Positions 23,619 through 37,191 of a stretch of DNA of 64,000 nucleotides are shown here, in pieces; position 1 is the stretch's first letter; each line of letters begins with the position of its first letter. The translations under genes and the position numbers were made by a program. The notes beneath the pieces were generated by a model. It was not told where the DNA came from. It saw only the letters and a program-made list of their open reading frames with translations, and searched no databases. The DNA comes from Ifrita kowaldi (taxonomy: Eukaryota > Chordata > Aves > Passeriformes > Cinclosomatidae), in NCBI GenBank assembly GCA_013398055.1, contig VZRS01014431.1:398426-462425 (forward strand), written 5' to 3'.

Positions 23619-26599
23619 GCATTAATTGATTATTCTTCATAGCACTACTATAGAATTCCTAGAACAGAGACAAAGAAAACCAACATGAGGAACAGACAGC
23701 AGCAAAATTGCAAACTGCCAATAGTTTTTTGTTTAGTTCTTTTCTCTTCTTCTGAGCATGGTGCTGTGGGAAATTTGTTCCAGTCATGTCCTGACTTCAA
23801 CATGGTGTGCTGTGGTTTGCTCTGTGACTTCAGTCCCTCCATCTCAACTGTTCTCTGTTCAAACCCAACTCTATCTCGGAAGTGAAATTTTGCATTCTTA
23901 GGGGGCTTCATGATTCCCATGAAGACAATGAAGGTATGTCCATTTATATAATTGCCTGTGTTTATCTTTCCCTGTCCTTAGGGGTAAGATAGTCAGAGGG
24001 ATGTCAGATGACTCAAGAATCTCTAGGAGCAGTTACCTTCCTCTACAGCTTCTCTATGAATTTCTGTATCTCCAGTCACTGCTCCCATGTCCATAACCAC
24101 ATTTTCTCCAGCTGGCTGAAGTCCTTCTATAGCTCTGCACATCTCCCTGCTTGTTAAAAAGCAAGAGGCTGGAAAGAAATTGTGACCAACACACTGATCT
24201 GCATATGGAGAAATTAATTCCTTTTCTTCCTGGGGCTGACCTGCCTTGAGTGGAGTATGGATAATGCAGCAACTAAATTTCCAGAGCAGGTAAAGAACTG
24301 AGTCAGAGGGGCAGTAGGTGTGTTATTTGGGCAGATTAACTTCACCTCCTTCATAATTTCCAGCAACAAAACAACTGAAATAAAACACAAATCTAACTCA
24401 AAACTCAGGTCTAGTTCTCCCTCAGGGCAAAAAAAAGAAAACCAAAAAGCCAAACAACAGTAAAAATACAAGCCTAAACCAGCCATCTTTGGAATTCACT
24501 TACATGGAAAGAGGCAGGTATATGGTGTAGCTGGGTAATGCAAACACTCTCCTTTTCCCTAATGGAGTATATGCTCAGCTCATAAAAAATACTACTTTAC
24601 AGAGTCATAGTTTTAGTTTTCTTTTTTATGATGTTAGGCTAAAATTATTTTACTGTTGTAGTTATTTAGTCACAGGTCAGTTAGTCACACAACAGCAACT
24701 GCTGTCACAGAAGATTAACTGGAAATATGGTCTGCACATTTTACTCCTAAAAAATTAGTTTCCTCTCAGGTAATAACATGGAAATGTATTGAAAGTAAAA
24801 AGGAAGACTCAAACAAGCTAGTAAAGATTCAGGCAGATATTCTCAGCTGTCTATGAGACACTCAGAGAACTGTCCCACCTGAAGCCCAGAAGTTTCTCAT
24901 GGAGGGGGAGAAAGTTATTTAGGAAAAATACACAAGTGAAAAATCAGACTCTTCTGTTAGCAGACAGTTAGCTAGCTGAACACTCACTTTTCTCCTTGGA
25001 GAAGGTTTTAATGGAAAAACTGACTGATTTGGCAGAGACCGTTCCAAGACAGTGATACTGAGTCATAAAGCAAAGCTGTAGCTACCATGCAGCCTGATCC
25101 AATGGCCCTGAAGTCAAGAGGAAGGCTCTGGACCAGGCCTGTACAAATTAAATAACATTTTCAGCATGGCTCTTATTAGCTCAGACCCACTGGAAGAGCT
25201 GGCAATGAAAAGCTGCTGCTGCTGCTTTCAGAACAACTCTTCCCTCACTATTAGCAATATCATTTCTGTCCGAGGATGTTCTGCAAATTGTGACAGGCAT
25301 CAAACTGAGGAGTGTTCTTTGGACTTTGTTGTTCAAAGAGAAGGGGGAAAAAACAGTTTCACAGCTGTAGGTTGAGCATGAAAAATGTGGCAGGTGACAG
25401 AAATAGGGTCACCACGCTGTGGGAGTGTCTCTGACAGTGTATGGGCTTGGTTTTCTGTTATATTGTGTGAATTTAATGCTGGCAAAACAGGGAAAAAATG
25501 CTAGTTATTTAAATCCTGGGACGAGGAGCAGCAGCAGCCACCACTTAATAGGAAAAAAATATTTTCCTTCAGATGAAGAAGGGAACAAAATCTATATAAA
25601 GGATAAGCAGTAACAGAAATCAGACCTGAGAGCATAAAAAGGGATACTAAAAAAAAAAAAGAAGCTCCAGAAGGGACACTGAACAAGCCTAACTGATCTC
25701 CTGACACAAAGCACATCCCTTGAAGTCAGACATCCCTTTCAATCAGGGGTGAGGACCAAAAAATGACAAAGAACAACAGTCTGTCAATTCTGGAGAACAG
25801 AGGAGAGGCAGAGACAGGATTCTATGTTACAGGACAAAAAGGGAGCCCTTGACCTCCATCCCTCAGCTCTCAGTTTGGATGCAGGAGGGGAATAGCAGAG
25901 GTGGCAACAGCTCCTGGTGCTGCAGTGCTCAGGTCTCAGAAGGAGCCCAGGGAGGTGAGGAGAGCACCCAATCACCATCTACAAACTGCAGCATCAGTAA
26001 ACCCTGCCCTTGGTGGATTTCCATTGGAGACTATGGTCAGGCAGGCACTGAATGCAAAGAGAGGGTGAGAAGAAGAAATTATTTAATTAGCTATACAACA
26101 ATGCCAAAAGCCTGGGTAATAAACAAGAGGAAATAGAATTAGTCATTTATGAGCACTAATTTGACCTAGCTGTTATTACTGAACCTCATAGAAAGATTTG
26201 CATGACTGAATGTTTAAATCAGTGTTTATAATCTACTTGGATAGGGCCTAGACCTTAGAAGAAAATGAGGAGTGGGAAAGATATATTTATCTATAACCAA
26301 GTCACTGGCAATTAAAAGAAATAATAAAATGTGTCCTGAATGTTTCCTCCTTGGTGACCTGGATAAAGCAGCAAGATGGATTATTAGCTGTCATTCCCTC
26401 CCATCCTGCTGGAAACCGGGGTGACTAATACAAAAACTGGTTATTTGTGAGGTGTAGAATGAAAAGACAATCTAACCTCAAGGTCTCCCTCACGAGAGGT
26501 CATTTCTAAACCCTTTTAGAACTGCTAAATGTCCCTGCTGTAAATGTGTCAAGGTGGCAGAGAAGTCACCAGGCTGGGGAAAAGCTCTGCAAACACAAT
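23619..26599. other. Non-coding stretch, no gene recognised
   Basis: Mostly AT-rich unique sequence with a run of twelve A at 25649-25660. No open frame over about 95 codons, and no recognisable coding, RNA or retroelement feature. The stretch at 23740-23900 has words faintly like a tRNA-derived SINE but not enough to call one. Confidence 0.6.
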
Positions 26600-27500
26600 C
26601 TTGACAACAGTGCAACAACCATAAGTACAATTAATTATGAGTCAATCACTCTTGTTACAGGCAGCAATACCAAACTATCTAAAACAGTAATGATATAAAC
26701 TAGGTGCCCTGAAAAGCTCTCAGCTTTCTGACGCTGTTATGGGCAACTCAGTTGAGTGAAAACGTCTCACTGACCAAACGTGACTGGGACTTGTTTATGA
26801 ACAACCTGCCAAAAGCTGCAGATGCCACAAGCCAATAGCCAAGAGGAGAGATGGCACTGGTCAAATAACTGATCTACACTAACAAATCGCAAAAATCTAA
26901 TAAACCTTCCAAAGGCACTATACTTCTCTGAGGCCAGTTAATAACTACGCTGTCTTTTGGTAAGTCCCAATGGTGTCCCAAATCTCTGTTGATATAAAAC
27001 AACCAAGTTTTTCATTTGGTTTCGGCCATACTCATTATTTGCTGCTGTAATCACGCTCATCTCCAAAGTTTACTCTGGATATAAGGATCTAACAAGCCAA
27101 GGGGATGATATCATTGGTGTTTAAAGATCCTCCAGAAAGCAAAACCCAAGTCCTTGTGTAATGCTACAGACAGTGCTCTCTGCTGAAAATCCTGGAGAGC
27201 AAGAATTGGGAACCATCATCCGCTGACCTACCACAGGCATGCCATGACCTTGGCCTCGTTTTTAACCTCTTCCATGCCATGCCTTGATGCCAGCCCTGCA
27301 GGGTTATGCCAGTTGAAGCTTCAGTGATTATTTTAAAGTGACAGATGGAGTGTCAAAGCAAACAGCATCTGTCCAAAGGGCCCCAGTAGGTGATGCTTCA
27401 CAGAGTATCTCCGGAACATCTGCAGTAATTAAATGCTTAAGCTGAACAAGATTTAATTTTGTGGGCTGTGTTGAATCAGATATAGTTCACTGCACAGGGG
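26600..27500. promoter_or_regulatory. Candidate conserved non-coding block
   Basis: About 900 bp of repeat-free sequence with no open frame of 60 codons or more. It holds TAATTA, TGAGTCAAT and other factor-site-like words and has moderate complexity without simple repeats, as conserved enhancers often do. The call rests on texture only; conservation was not measured. Confidence 0.25.
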
Positions 27501-29003
27501 CTCTTGATCTGCTCTGCGCTCCTAGAAAATAGTTTTGCTTCTCCCTAAGCCCTCTTCACCTTGAACTTCAGAATTGTAGCAGCTTGTTTGTTCAAAAGAA
27601 CAGACATTTAGTGAGTAAATACACAATTTGGCATCCAACAAAGTTGTTTCCCATGTCTAAAAGGAGACTATGATCAGAAAAAACACGAAGAAAATGAGAA
27701 GCAGGAGAGGCCAGAAACTTATCCAAGTGGGAGACATTGGAGTCTGATATCCCAGAGCAGGGATGAACTGCATTCCCTTCCCTCCCGTCAAAGGAAGGCA
27801 AAGCTTTGCAAGTCAGTATCAAAGACACAACAGAGACCATTTCATTTGCTCCCATTTACACATACCTGAGGTATCCACCACTCACTCCTTCCTACCGCTG
27901 GCATTCCCAGCAGCTTGAATTCATGTGCCTTGCAGTTTGACTGCCTCATTTTAAAAGTACAAGGAATATCTCATTTAGGAGAATAGTGATGAAGCTGTTG
28001 ATTTAAAGGAGAACCTGTACCCAGTAAAAGCCAAAAAAAAAGCAGTTGTGGAGTCAAGTCAAGCACTCAGGAAGCAGACAGGTCTGTGGAGAGGAGATAC
28101 CACTTAAAACAGATGATGGCTGTCAGACTGATATATCAAGCCTAGCTGTAATATCTTGGGCCTTACTGTAGCCACAGTTGCCTGGCTGCAGAAAAAACAC
28201 ATTGCTATGTCCTTTCCAAGACAGAAAGGGGCAAGGAAACGAAACCCCTTTGTACTGCATGGCAGGGAAACGTTATTACAGAGGGACAATTTTCTTAGAG
28301 TCCCAAATATCTGGCAACCCTGAGTGCTCGAAACAGGGAACAACTCATAAGATAAATGTTCAGCCTTCAACACTTATTCCTCAGAGTGCAAGGTTCTCAT
28401 ATGGAGGTTACCACATAATACTGGATTAGGGTAAGATATTACCTTGCATTCCTGATAGGGGTTTTACATAGGTGTTCACATTCATTGCTTAACTCTCCAT
28501 AGTTTATATTATTTTCTTCTATCTACCTAATCTAGCATGGTTTTTCCTCAGGCACCTGTCACTTTGGGCTCCTTTTTCTAGGAGCAGTAATACGTTCCCT
28601 GCACACTGGGCAGCTGCACCAGTTACCTGCCAGCACTGGTTTGCTCCATCTCATTCTGCTGGAGAACCCTAAAAAAGATGCTCTGTTGATTTAATCCTTT
28701 GCCAAAAGCTGAGGCTGTTGGCCTGGGAATCTCACATATTAAGAAATCCAGTCTTGCTCCCTCTTCTTACTCAATGCATTTCCTTCCCCAGCTACAGAGC
28801 AAAAGTCTGCAGGTCACACCAGAAGAGGGAAATTCATTATTTTTTATTTGTCAAATTTCAGGGTGAGTAGGAAATTAACGGAAATGATGGAAATGCTGAT
28901 CTCATTCTAAATCATGAATTATATTTAATTCTCTTTTCGTGTTTGTTCTTTGCTCACTAAGCCTAAACTGTTCACACATTTAGTGGTGCAACTTCAGAGC
29001 CAT
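27501..29003. other. Non-coding stretch, nothing recognised
   Basis: Unique sequence upstream of an antisense CR1 fragment. Open frames are under 90 codons and unrelated to known proteins. No repeat or RNA gene was seen. Confidence 0.55.
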
Positions 29004-29142
29004 AAATCATGGAATCATCGAACAGCTTGGATTGGAAGTGACCTTAAATATCATCCAGTTCCAGCCCCCCTGCCGTGGGCAGGGACATCTTCCACTAGAC
29101 CAAGTTGCTCAGAGCTCCATCCAGCCTGGCCTTGAGCACTTC
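29004..29142 (-). mobile_element. CR1 LINE 3' fragment, antisense
   Basis: Read on the + strand, this is the familiar reverse complement of an avian CR1 3' region. ATGGAATCATCGAACAGC comes first, then TTGGATTGGAAGTGACC, CCCCCCTGCCGTGGGCAGGG, ACATCTTCCACTAGACCAAG and TCCAGCCTGGCCTTGAGCAC. It is 5'-truncated at about 139 bp with no coding capacity. Divergence from the consensus is moderate, so the insertion is old. Confidence 0.95.
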
Positions 29143-32100
29143 ATCATTGTCATCAGGGGTTGCAACTGGAGAATGGGCAGAACATGAACTAATGTTTGGA
29201 GTCCAGGCTGGTATGTGCCAACCAGCCACATTGGGATATAACCATCCAGTACTGTCCTTGTGATGCAAAAGTGGGATGATGCTTCAAAACACCCAGCAAG
29301 TGTTCTCTCCTAGATCTGACTCACTGGGACCCACAATGTCATGGCCAGCTCAAGTTTGTCTTAACTGTGAAATTAAAAGCTTTTTGTTTTGGACATAGTT
29401 TGCATAATTCTGTACTTCAAAAGATTATCAACAGAGACTTCTCCATGTGACAAGCCCCAGACCCACTTTATGGAAGGCCTAAACCCTCTCATCAAATCCT
29501 GCACCAAATGCCACTTTGGACAGTCAGAAAAACTCAGGAAGAAAGGAAAGAGATAAAAGAAAAAGGGTGTGAGAAGGAAGAGAAACTCACAACAGGCCTA
29601 ATATGGGACTGGGGAATGGGGAAAGAGAAGACAAAATAAAGGCCATGTCAAATGACTCTGCTTTCCCCTCCATTTCATTTGGAGAAAAGATTAGGTTACT
29701 ACAGTTCAACAGGACTCAGTTTGCTTATTGCTTTGGGCATTAAGAACTTAATGCAAAAGTAATGAAGTTAAACCTGTGGCATAGATAATGGTCATTAGCA
29801 GCCTTCTTTCCCTGTTGTAAACTTGACCCTTGTTAACTCCCATTTTATCTTTCTATGCAGATGATTCTGAATGGGGCAGGAAGTATTTTCTATTCTGGCC
29901 AATTTGGGAAAAGCATCAGCTAGTGAGTATGCACTGATATTTCCAAAACTGGAGCTCCTTTCCCACACATTACAACCCAGGTTGTACTACAAACTAAAGG
30001 GAAACACTGGGAAAAAAAGATCAGACTAGGAGTCCTTGACAGAAAAAGCTCAATATGTAGTAAGGCTGAGACTTCCAGAAGTCAGTTGGGATCAAAATCT
30101 CCTAAGAGAAGGATGTTAGAGAAAAGACAAAGATTAAAAAGTTTTAGCAAGAAACAAAGCCCGTTTACTGCTTAACCCCTTTAATTTCTGTCCTCCACCT
30201 CCCAGATAATGGAGCTCGTTCCCTGCTCATTAATTAAGCTCTTTTAGAGTTTATTGACTGAGGGCAAGATTGCCACTTCAAACAGATCCTTGAGAGCTGC
30301 CGAGTGTTTCTGTGCCACTGTTCTGACAGAGGGAGTCCTGTTACCCAGCTCTGTCAAGGAACATCTTCCCTTGATGAGACTCAAATATTCTTTCACCTGG
30401 GCCCCAAAAGGAGTGTCATTTTAGCCAAAACAAACCCATGACTGCATGGGGAAAACTCTCTCATTCCTCAGGTCTGAAAAGATGCTCTAGTTCATCTGCT
30501 TTTAGAAGCAAAATGATGATTACTTTTTTATATGTTTGCCTAATAATGGTCAGGCTTTTTTCCCTGGGATTTATGGGGTGCATGAAGAAGCTGAATTTAA
30601 AAAATGAAGTGACTATGCCATTGTCTAACTACAAATAAAGAAGGGCTGTATAGCAACACTGACCTTAATGATAAATTAATCAATGTTGAGGTTTCATTGC
30701 CAAGTGAATCCAAATGTACCCAAAAGGCACCAATCGAGCCCTCAAGCAAATTGCAAAATAGCATTACCTTCAAAGGATCATCTGGCCCTCAAAGTGAAAA
30801 TGCTTCATAATAATATCAGTCATCACAAGAGTTACACCTATATTTGAGTAACAGGGAGTGGATTAGTCACCACTTGGTGAGCAAACAAAAAATGAATTTC
30901 TGAGTTATAGTCCCAGAGAATTATCTGTTTTCCTGTAAATTCACTAGGAGAGAGGAAAACCACAGACAGAATTACCCCAAGCTGAGATTTTAGTATTTCA
31001 TGCTGAAATGGGGTCTGTACAGGACATTGCTGAATAGACAGATAAAACAGTCAAATTTTAAGGTGTAGAAGCCAATATGACTGCTTGAATCATCTCCCAA
31101 TCTCCTGTTCAGCCTCTCATCCACTGTGTTTACACAGACATATGCGATTTTGTTGCCAGCTGGTGATTTGGCAATAAAATGAAATCTGAGCCTAATGTGC
31201 CTAGAAGATTTGTTTGGAAAAAAATAAACCCAAGATAAAAAAAACCAAACTAAGTAGTACTTGTTTATAGAAACATTACGGTACCTTTGATCCTTTCTTC
31301 TGTTCTGCTTCAATATGCTTGAGTAAAAAGAAAATACGCTGTAAATTTCAGAGAGCAGCATGGGGGCTCCTATGTTTGTGTTGCAAAGACAGACTGAAGC
31401 CTTTAATCAAGACAAACTCCTGTAGGGCAAATTTCCCAATGCGGCATTAGTGTGGTGGTGTTGCTAGGTGGATCCCCATCCAGCCACTCTGCAGCCCTTG
31501 GAGCTGGGCTGACCCACTTCTGTGGCAGGGCAGCCCTGCAGAATCACTTGGGGAGGAGAGGAGGCGAGAAGGTGACACACAAGGAATAAAGATACAAGCT
31601 AATAAACACATGAATACCTGGAATAATAATGCAGGATGCTTGAGGCTGAAGACACTGAACTAGAAGTAGCAAAGCAGAGGTACAAATATTATATAGAATC
31701 CATCAGAAGAATGTTTCCCACACTCACGACCCTTAATAAAAACTCCAAGTCCCTTGTCCTTTTCTATATACATCCATGTGTCAGACAATTATGCACACAC
31801 TGCTCTTAAAACGTGATCTTTTTTGTGTCTCCCGTCAAAGCCTAACTGCACACGGACAGATTCTCACGCAATAAGCAGAACGGGAGGAACATATCTTAGA
31901 GAAGTCTGAGGTTAGAACACCTAAAAATACTGGATACTTTTGTATATGAAATTTTTGTAATAATTACATTTAAAAATTAGATGTGCAAATGTACCCTCAA
32001 GGTCTAGTAGGACACCACCTTCCTAATCTAGATTTTTTTCATTTGTTTACTGCTTTCAAAAGAAAACCAAGGGCCTTTCAAATGACTGAATGAAGTGCAT

Positions 32101-34770
32101 GAAGTTTGTAGTGCTACACTGTGCTACAAACTGAAGCACACTGAGAATTACCATACAGCATTCAAACAAACAAAAAAAAAATTAAAAACACAAGAGCATT
32201 TCCTTTAAAACTCCTGTTTTAAAGCAGTGTAATATATTCCTTTCTGACCGAAATCTTGTCCCTTTTCTCAGAACACCTGTGAATATACCCAGTGGACTCT
32301 GAATTCTCTGTGATCAGATAAATAGCTACAGTTAGAATCTCCCAGCAAAAACAAATCGGAAAGAACTTTAAAATGGCCAAGGGAAAGCATCATTTGCCTC
32401 TGCAAGGATCCTGTGCATCACTGACAAAAGCAAATTAATTTTTAAATAGAAGTTAAAAATCATTACCCAAGCCTTGAATTATGGAAAGCGAGCAGCTGTG
32501 CTGTAACCCAGCACCCCTGTGCCCAGGAGCCCTGGAGGGACACGTGGGGGAATGCGCACTCTTGAGGCTACTGCAGTAGGAAAGGGATTAATTTAGCTGC
32601 CTCCTCACATCAACATGTTGGAGATGGTGTCAGGAAATCCCACAGAGGCACTTCATGTATCTGTATGGGTGATTTTGAAGTCATCTCCACCATTCCACAT
32701 TTCCGCCAAGTCAAGCCTTTGAGTGCAGATGGTGCTCCGTGGAGACGGGGACTGATTTATGTCCTCTCAGTTAAGGGGCCACAGTGCAGGAGAGGCTGAT
32801 TGCCATCAGTTTAGAGGGAACAGGAACCTCAGCCTTCTCCAGCTTTGTAAAGACAAGTGAAGGCCGTATGCACCTCCCTACAGCCATCCAAAGAGAGCAG
32901 GAGCTGAAAGGTAACTTCCCCATCCATGTGGAGTTTAATGCCTGCTGAGAACTTCCCTCAGCCAAATGTCCGGGCTCCCTGTGCTGCAGTGATTTGTGCA
33001 GCCTTCTCTATCTTGGAAACACGAGCAAGTTATTATTGGCATACAAAGCAGCTGGCAAGGTGTCATCCCATGATTCAGCAAATCAAGAAGAGGGATAGAA
33101 TAATGAATCATTGTGCAAAAAGGTTGTGCAACAGGGACTGAAATGGGCCATATAAAAGCACTGTTGCATTGGAATGGAAATGGCTTTTTCATGGAAGATA
33201 CCCATCTGCCAAAAAAAACGTATAACTAATGGTTTATGAGCAAAAGATCCAGAGGCAGATAGAGGCACCAGGGCCTACTGTGACACAGACTCATGCGGAG
33301 ATACTTTGGTTTGCCAGGATAATTTGCTTACAGTTGTAACATCTGGTACAGAAGGTTTTGAAAGAGGTTCATGAATTGGAGAGAGGAGAAAAGATGACCT
33401 GCCTCTGATTTAAACTGCACTGTGAATTGGAGATAATCCACTGGAGTCAATGGAGATAACCTGGCACAAAACCATCCTCAATGCAAGCAGAACCAGAGCC
33501 AGAGGGTGTCAATGTGCAGAGTTTTACTGTATTTCTTTATCCATGAGAAAGCTGGCACTACATCAGGTTGCCTCTGCTGTTTCCATGTACAAATGTCTTT
33601 TCACCCCTATGGCAGTGCTCAGCAGCCCCCATTCCCATTAATTCGTCCCTGAGTGTTCTGACAGGGTCAGACACTGGCATAATAGAGGATGCCAACACTG
33701 CACCCCATGCCTTTTGTCTGTTACTGCCTCCCTATCTCCCTTTGGGAATGGTTCTCCAGCTTGCTAACTGGTTATGTTGAGCTGGTGTCCTGCAGAAGAA
33801 TAACCTCACACCTTTTTTCTCAGCCTTTCCTCCCTGTTGGCAAAAATCAAGTGTCATTCCTAGATGAAAGGCACCAAAAGACTCTTCTCTTTTAAGATTT
33901 AAAAAAACCGCCCAGCCTTTAAAAACCCAGCTCAGTGGGGTCTTTTTTGTTGAAAGAGCTGACATCCTCAGAAAAGAAAGCTCTTATCTCAGGATTTTTT
34001 TTCAGCTTACCTTACATTCATGGACTACTACTAAGAAATCTGGCAAACGTGTCTAAGAAAAGCAAGTTCACACATCCCATGTGGTTGCTCTTTTGAGTGG
34101 CACTTCTAAAGGGGGGCAGCACTGCCTGTGAGCAAAAATTTGGAAAAATTGAAAGGGCTTTCCTTGTAGCTACTGATTGTGAACCGATGCTGTACAGCCA
34201 CCAACAGAATGCTCTGCCCTGATCTTGTGGATGAGCCCTTCCCACACTGGCAGCTGTGCCAGATCCAGACTGAGACCAGCAAATCTTTTTGCTGAACAGC
34301 CACTGGGCTGTCTCACACTGACCCTGGCTAGACTACCCATGAACAGCCAAAGAGAAAAAGTCATTAACATTCGAATCATTAACAGCATCCCTCTGCATCC
34401 TTCAGGCTCCCAGTCCCCATCCTCTCCTTCTTCAATTTAGATAATTGGTTTCAGTGCCCTGTTTAACTGCTGTTTTCCCTGCCTGGGCTCCCTCTTTGCT
34501 GTTGCTTCCTCCCTGCTTCCTTGCCCAAAGACCTGTTTTGTCACCACTTTTCATACTCCTATTTTCCTTTTATATCTGTTGACTGCCTCAGATGTTATTA
34601 ATTCTGTTAATAAAGATGGGAGACACAGGCAGCGAGGGAGATAATAATAGAAAAAACATAAATAGATCAAACTTTCACCCTACACACTTCAAATTATGGG
34701 AACCCAAAAGCAAGGCAGTAGTCAAGGGCCTCAGCCACTTGTATTGGCAAACCCGTCTTTCATAAGCATG
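29143..34770. other. Non-coding stretch, no gene recognised
   Basis: About 5.6 kb of largely unique, AT-rich sequence. GC-richer islets lie at about 31.44-31.57 kb and 32.49-32.57 kb. Open frames are at most 123 codons, with no recognisable product. No CR1, tRNA or ERV sequence was identified. Confidence 0.6.
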
Positions 34771-35060
34771 CAATTTAGATTTAATAATATGCTTAATGAA
34801 TGGTAATTAAAAACAAATTGCAATTAAAACACTATTTAATGAGGTTTAACAGTGATGTGATAGATATGTATCTATCACCAAGTTCAACTTCAATAAATAT
34901 TTTCTTAATAACAAACTGGCATTTAATTAGTATGGGAAAAATGTTGCTGTTAAATCTAAATTAAATTAAAATATACTTAGGGCACTTACCCACTTAATAG
35001 TATGTGTTAATGAAAAATATTTAAAAGGCTTTTTCTTTCTTTTTTCTTTTTAAGGGTAAT
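34771..35060. promoter_or_regulatory. Candidate homeodomain/GATA enhancer-like block
   Basis: Strongly AT-rich, repeat-free sequence with about ten TAAT or ATTA core words within 34780-34950. These include GGTAATTAA, GCAATTAAAA and TTTAATTAG, the kind of site bound by homeodomain proteins. A perfect inverted repeat with GATA cores sits in the centre (34857-34878). No frame of 60 codons or more is open. This is the most enhancer-like block in the window, but the function is inferred from composition. Confidence 0.4.
34857..34878. promoter_or_regulatory. Perfect 10-bp palindrome with paired GATA motifs
   Basis: GTGATAGATA (34857-34866), TG (34867-34868) and TATCTATCAC (34869-34878) form a perfect inverted repeat with a 2-bp centre. 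Each arm contains two overlapping GATA cores, GATAGATA on one strand and TATCTATC on the other. Paired palindromic GATA sites are known to bind GATA-family zinc fingers, using both fingers of one protein or two proteins. Binding here is inferred. Confidence 0.6.
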
Positions 35061-37191
35061 GGTTACAAGAATTAAATCAAAGGAATTTAAGTGATTGCAG
35101 CATGTGAAGGCATGATCCAGCCCTACACACAAACACTTTGTTGATTTAAGTTTCCTAATGCACAGTAACTATACCAGGACACGTGGAAACGAACAAACAC
35201 CCTGGCTACAATTTGAGTCTTAGACTAAGATTTAACAAATGTGACATTTTACAAAGTCACACTCAAAATTCCCATTGCACCTTCCCACCAACCTTTCCAT
35301 GCCATTTTATGATCACATTATCATAAATATCTGAGCACCTGCCAAAAATTTTTAAATAGAAATAAAGTGTGTTTTCTTTCTTCCTGCAGATATAAAGTTT
35401 AAATATTTCATAGATCGTTATTTGTTTAGTGGGAGAGGGCAGGAGAAGAAGTTTAGTACTTTGAGCTTAGCATATGTCAACTATTTTGTTTGAAACTGAG
35501 GTTTGTGAAATCTTTATTTCTCATAAAAGGTATTTAAGTAGCTTAAACCCTGATCCTATCTGTCTCCTGTGCTCCCAAGACTCCTTATAGTGGCTGATAC
35601 TTTAATTGCTCCAGCACTCATTATGACTTGGACTAAATTCAAATAGAACATTTTATAAGGAAAAAGAGCTTTTAGGAGAACACAACATTTTTTTGAAGAA
35701 ACATGGATCCTTAATAAATTCAGTATTTTTGATCAACTGATTGGAACCAGGAACAACTGTGGAAACACAGAATAAAATCCGAAGTAGTATTTTATGATTC
35801 TTTTTTAAGCTATTCTTTACTGAGTATTTCAGGACAGAGACTGGGGACAATCCCAAACCCCAAACCGTATCTGTTTTCCCCACAGATATGACCAGGACTC
35901 CTCCTGTGTCTCCACAGAGCTACCACAAGGGGTCTGGCTCTCGAGAAGGACACAACAGTAGAGCAGAGCTAAAAGATGAATACAAACGGTTCCCTAAGGC
36001 AAAAAAGTGACTTTTCAATCTTCCACTGTGTAGATATTTTGTACATAATGGTGCTGCTTTGTAGCAACAGATGGTGCATGTACAGGTGTGTTTCCTATTA
36101 CCACTGACACTGCAATGCACCTATTTGCAGACAGAAACAGGCACAATATTAAATGTAATTTAAATAAAAGAAGGAAAATGCATTGGGATGATATTTGCCA
36201 TGAGTTCACTATAACTTCCTTTTCTTCTTTTCAAGTGGAAATGCCTTACAGGAACTAGATATTAGAGATACAATTTTAGCCCTTAGCTCTGTTCCTCTTG
36301 AAGACAACATCAAGAACAGGAGATGATAATCATAAACCTGGTCTCTCTGGACAGCTTCCCACTTAATCCCACCAGCAGCTGCTTGGCTCAAGCCTCTTCT
36401 TTTTCCTTACATATCACAAACAGACTAGAATGAGGAGCACCAGTTTTAAATTTCAATTATTTGCTGTTGGACTGAGAGTGTCAATCTTGGTTTCAAGTGA
36501 TTGGTCCAATTATTATTTTATTGGCACAGTATTATTTTAAAAAGCAAAAGAACCAGCCAAAGAAAATAAGGAACAGATAAGCAATGTGAGAATGAGTTAC
36601 TAAATATAGAATATCATAGTATGCCACACATAAACAGAGAGAAATAATGTACATACCCAGCCAACCCATGATTGGTCCTGAAAGCTTGGAAATATTAGTG
36701 CAGAATATGAAGGATGTTTTCCTGGCATGTTCCAGCTTCAGATATGATGCAGATACCACTTAGCATTAAACAGTGCTCCTATGATTCCAGTTTTCAAGCA
36801 TTTGACAATTCCCTGCTAAATGTGACATCCTGGATGAAACAAATGACTTGATTAAGGACTTATTAACATTGAAACAGAACTGACTTCATGAATGATGACA
36901 GGTCCTACGGTACATGTCACACTGCATCAGAGCTGAAGGCAAAGATACTGTCCTTCCTTCAGAAAAATGAAACTATTTGGTTAGGGAAATACCCATTTCA
37001 CAGCAGAAGGCACAGATGGAGCCTGGATCCAGCAGGCAGGACAAATTCACATCCAGATTTCAGTCCAGTGTCTCCTAGGGCACAGTGGTGGCTGTTGCAC
37101 ACCTTACCGCAGAGTCCTACTTGGATGGAACAAAAAGCACTTAAAAATATTTAAATTGAATAAAAATCTGGGCACCCTACAAAATTAATAG
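35061..37191. other. Non-coding stretch with a splice-acceptor-like site
   Basis: Unique sequence. A good 3' splice-site look-alike, pyrimidine-rich then CTGCAG, ends at 35389 on the + strand. One downstream frame stays open for about 37 codons before a stop. Other frames are short. No repeat was recognised. Confidence 0.5.

Noticed and set aside
23740..23900. Third MIR-like or tRNA-SINE segment
   Set aside because: The words TCTGTGACTTCAGTCCCTC and GTTCAAACCC are in the wrong order for MIR.
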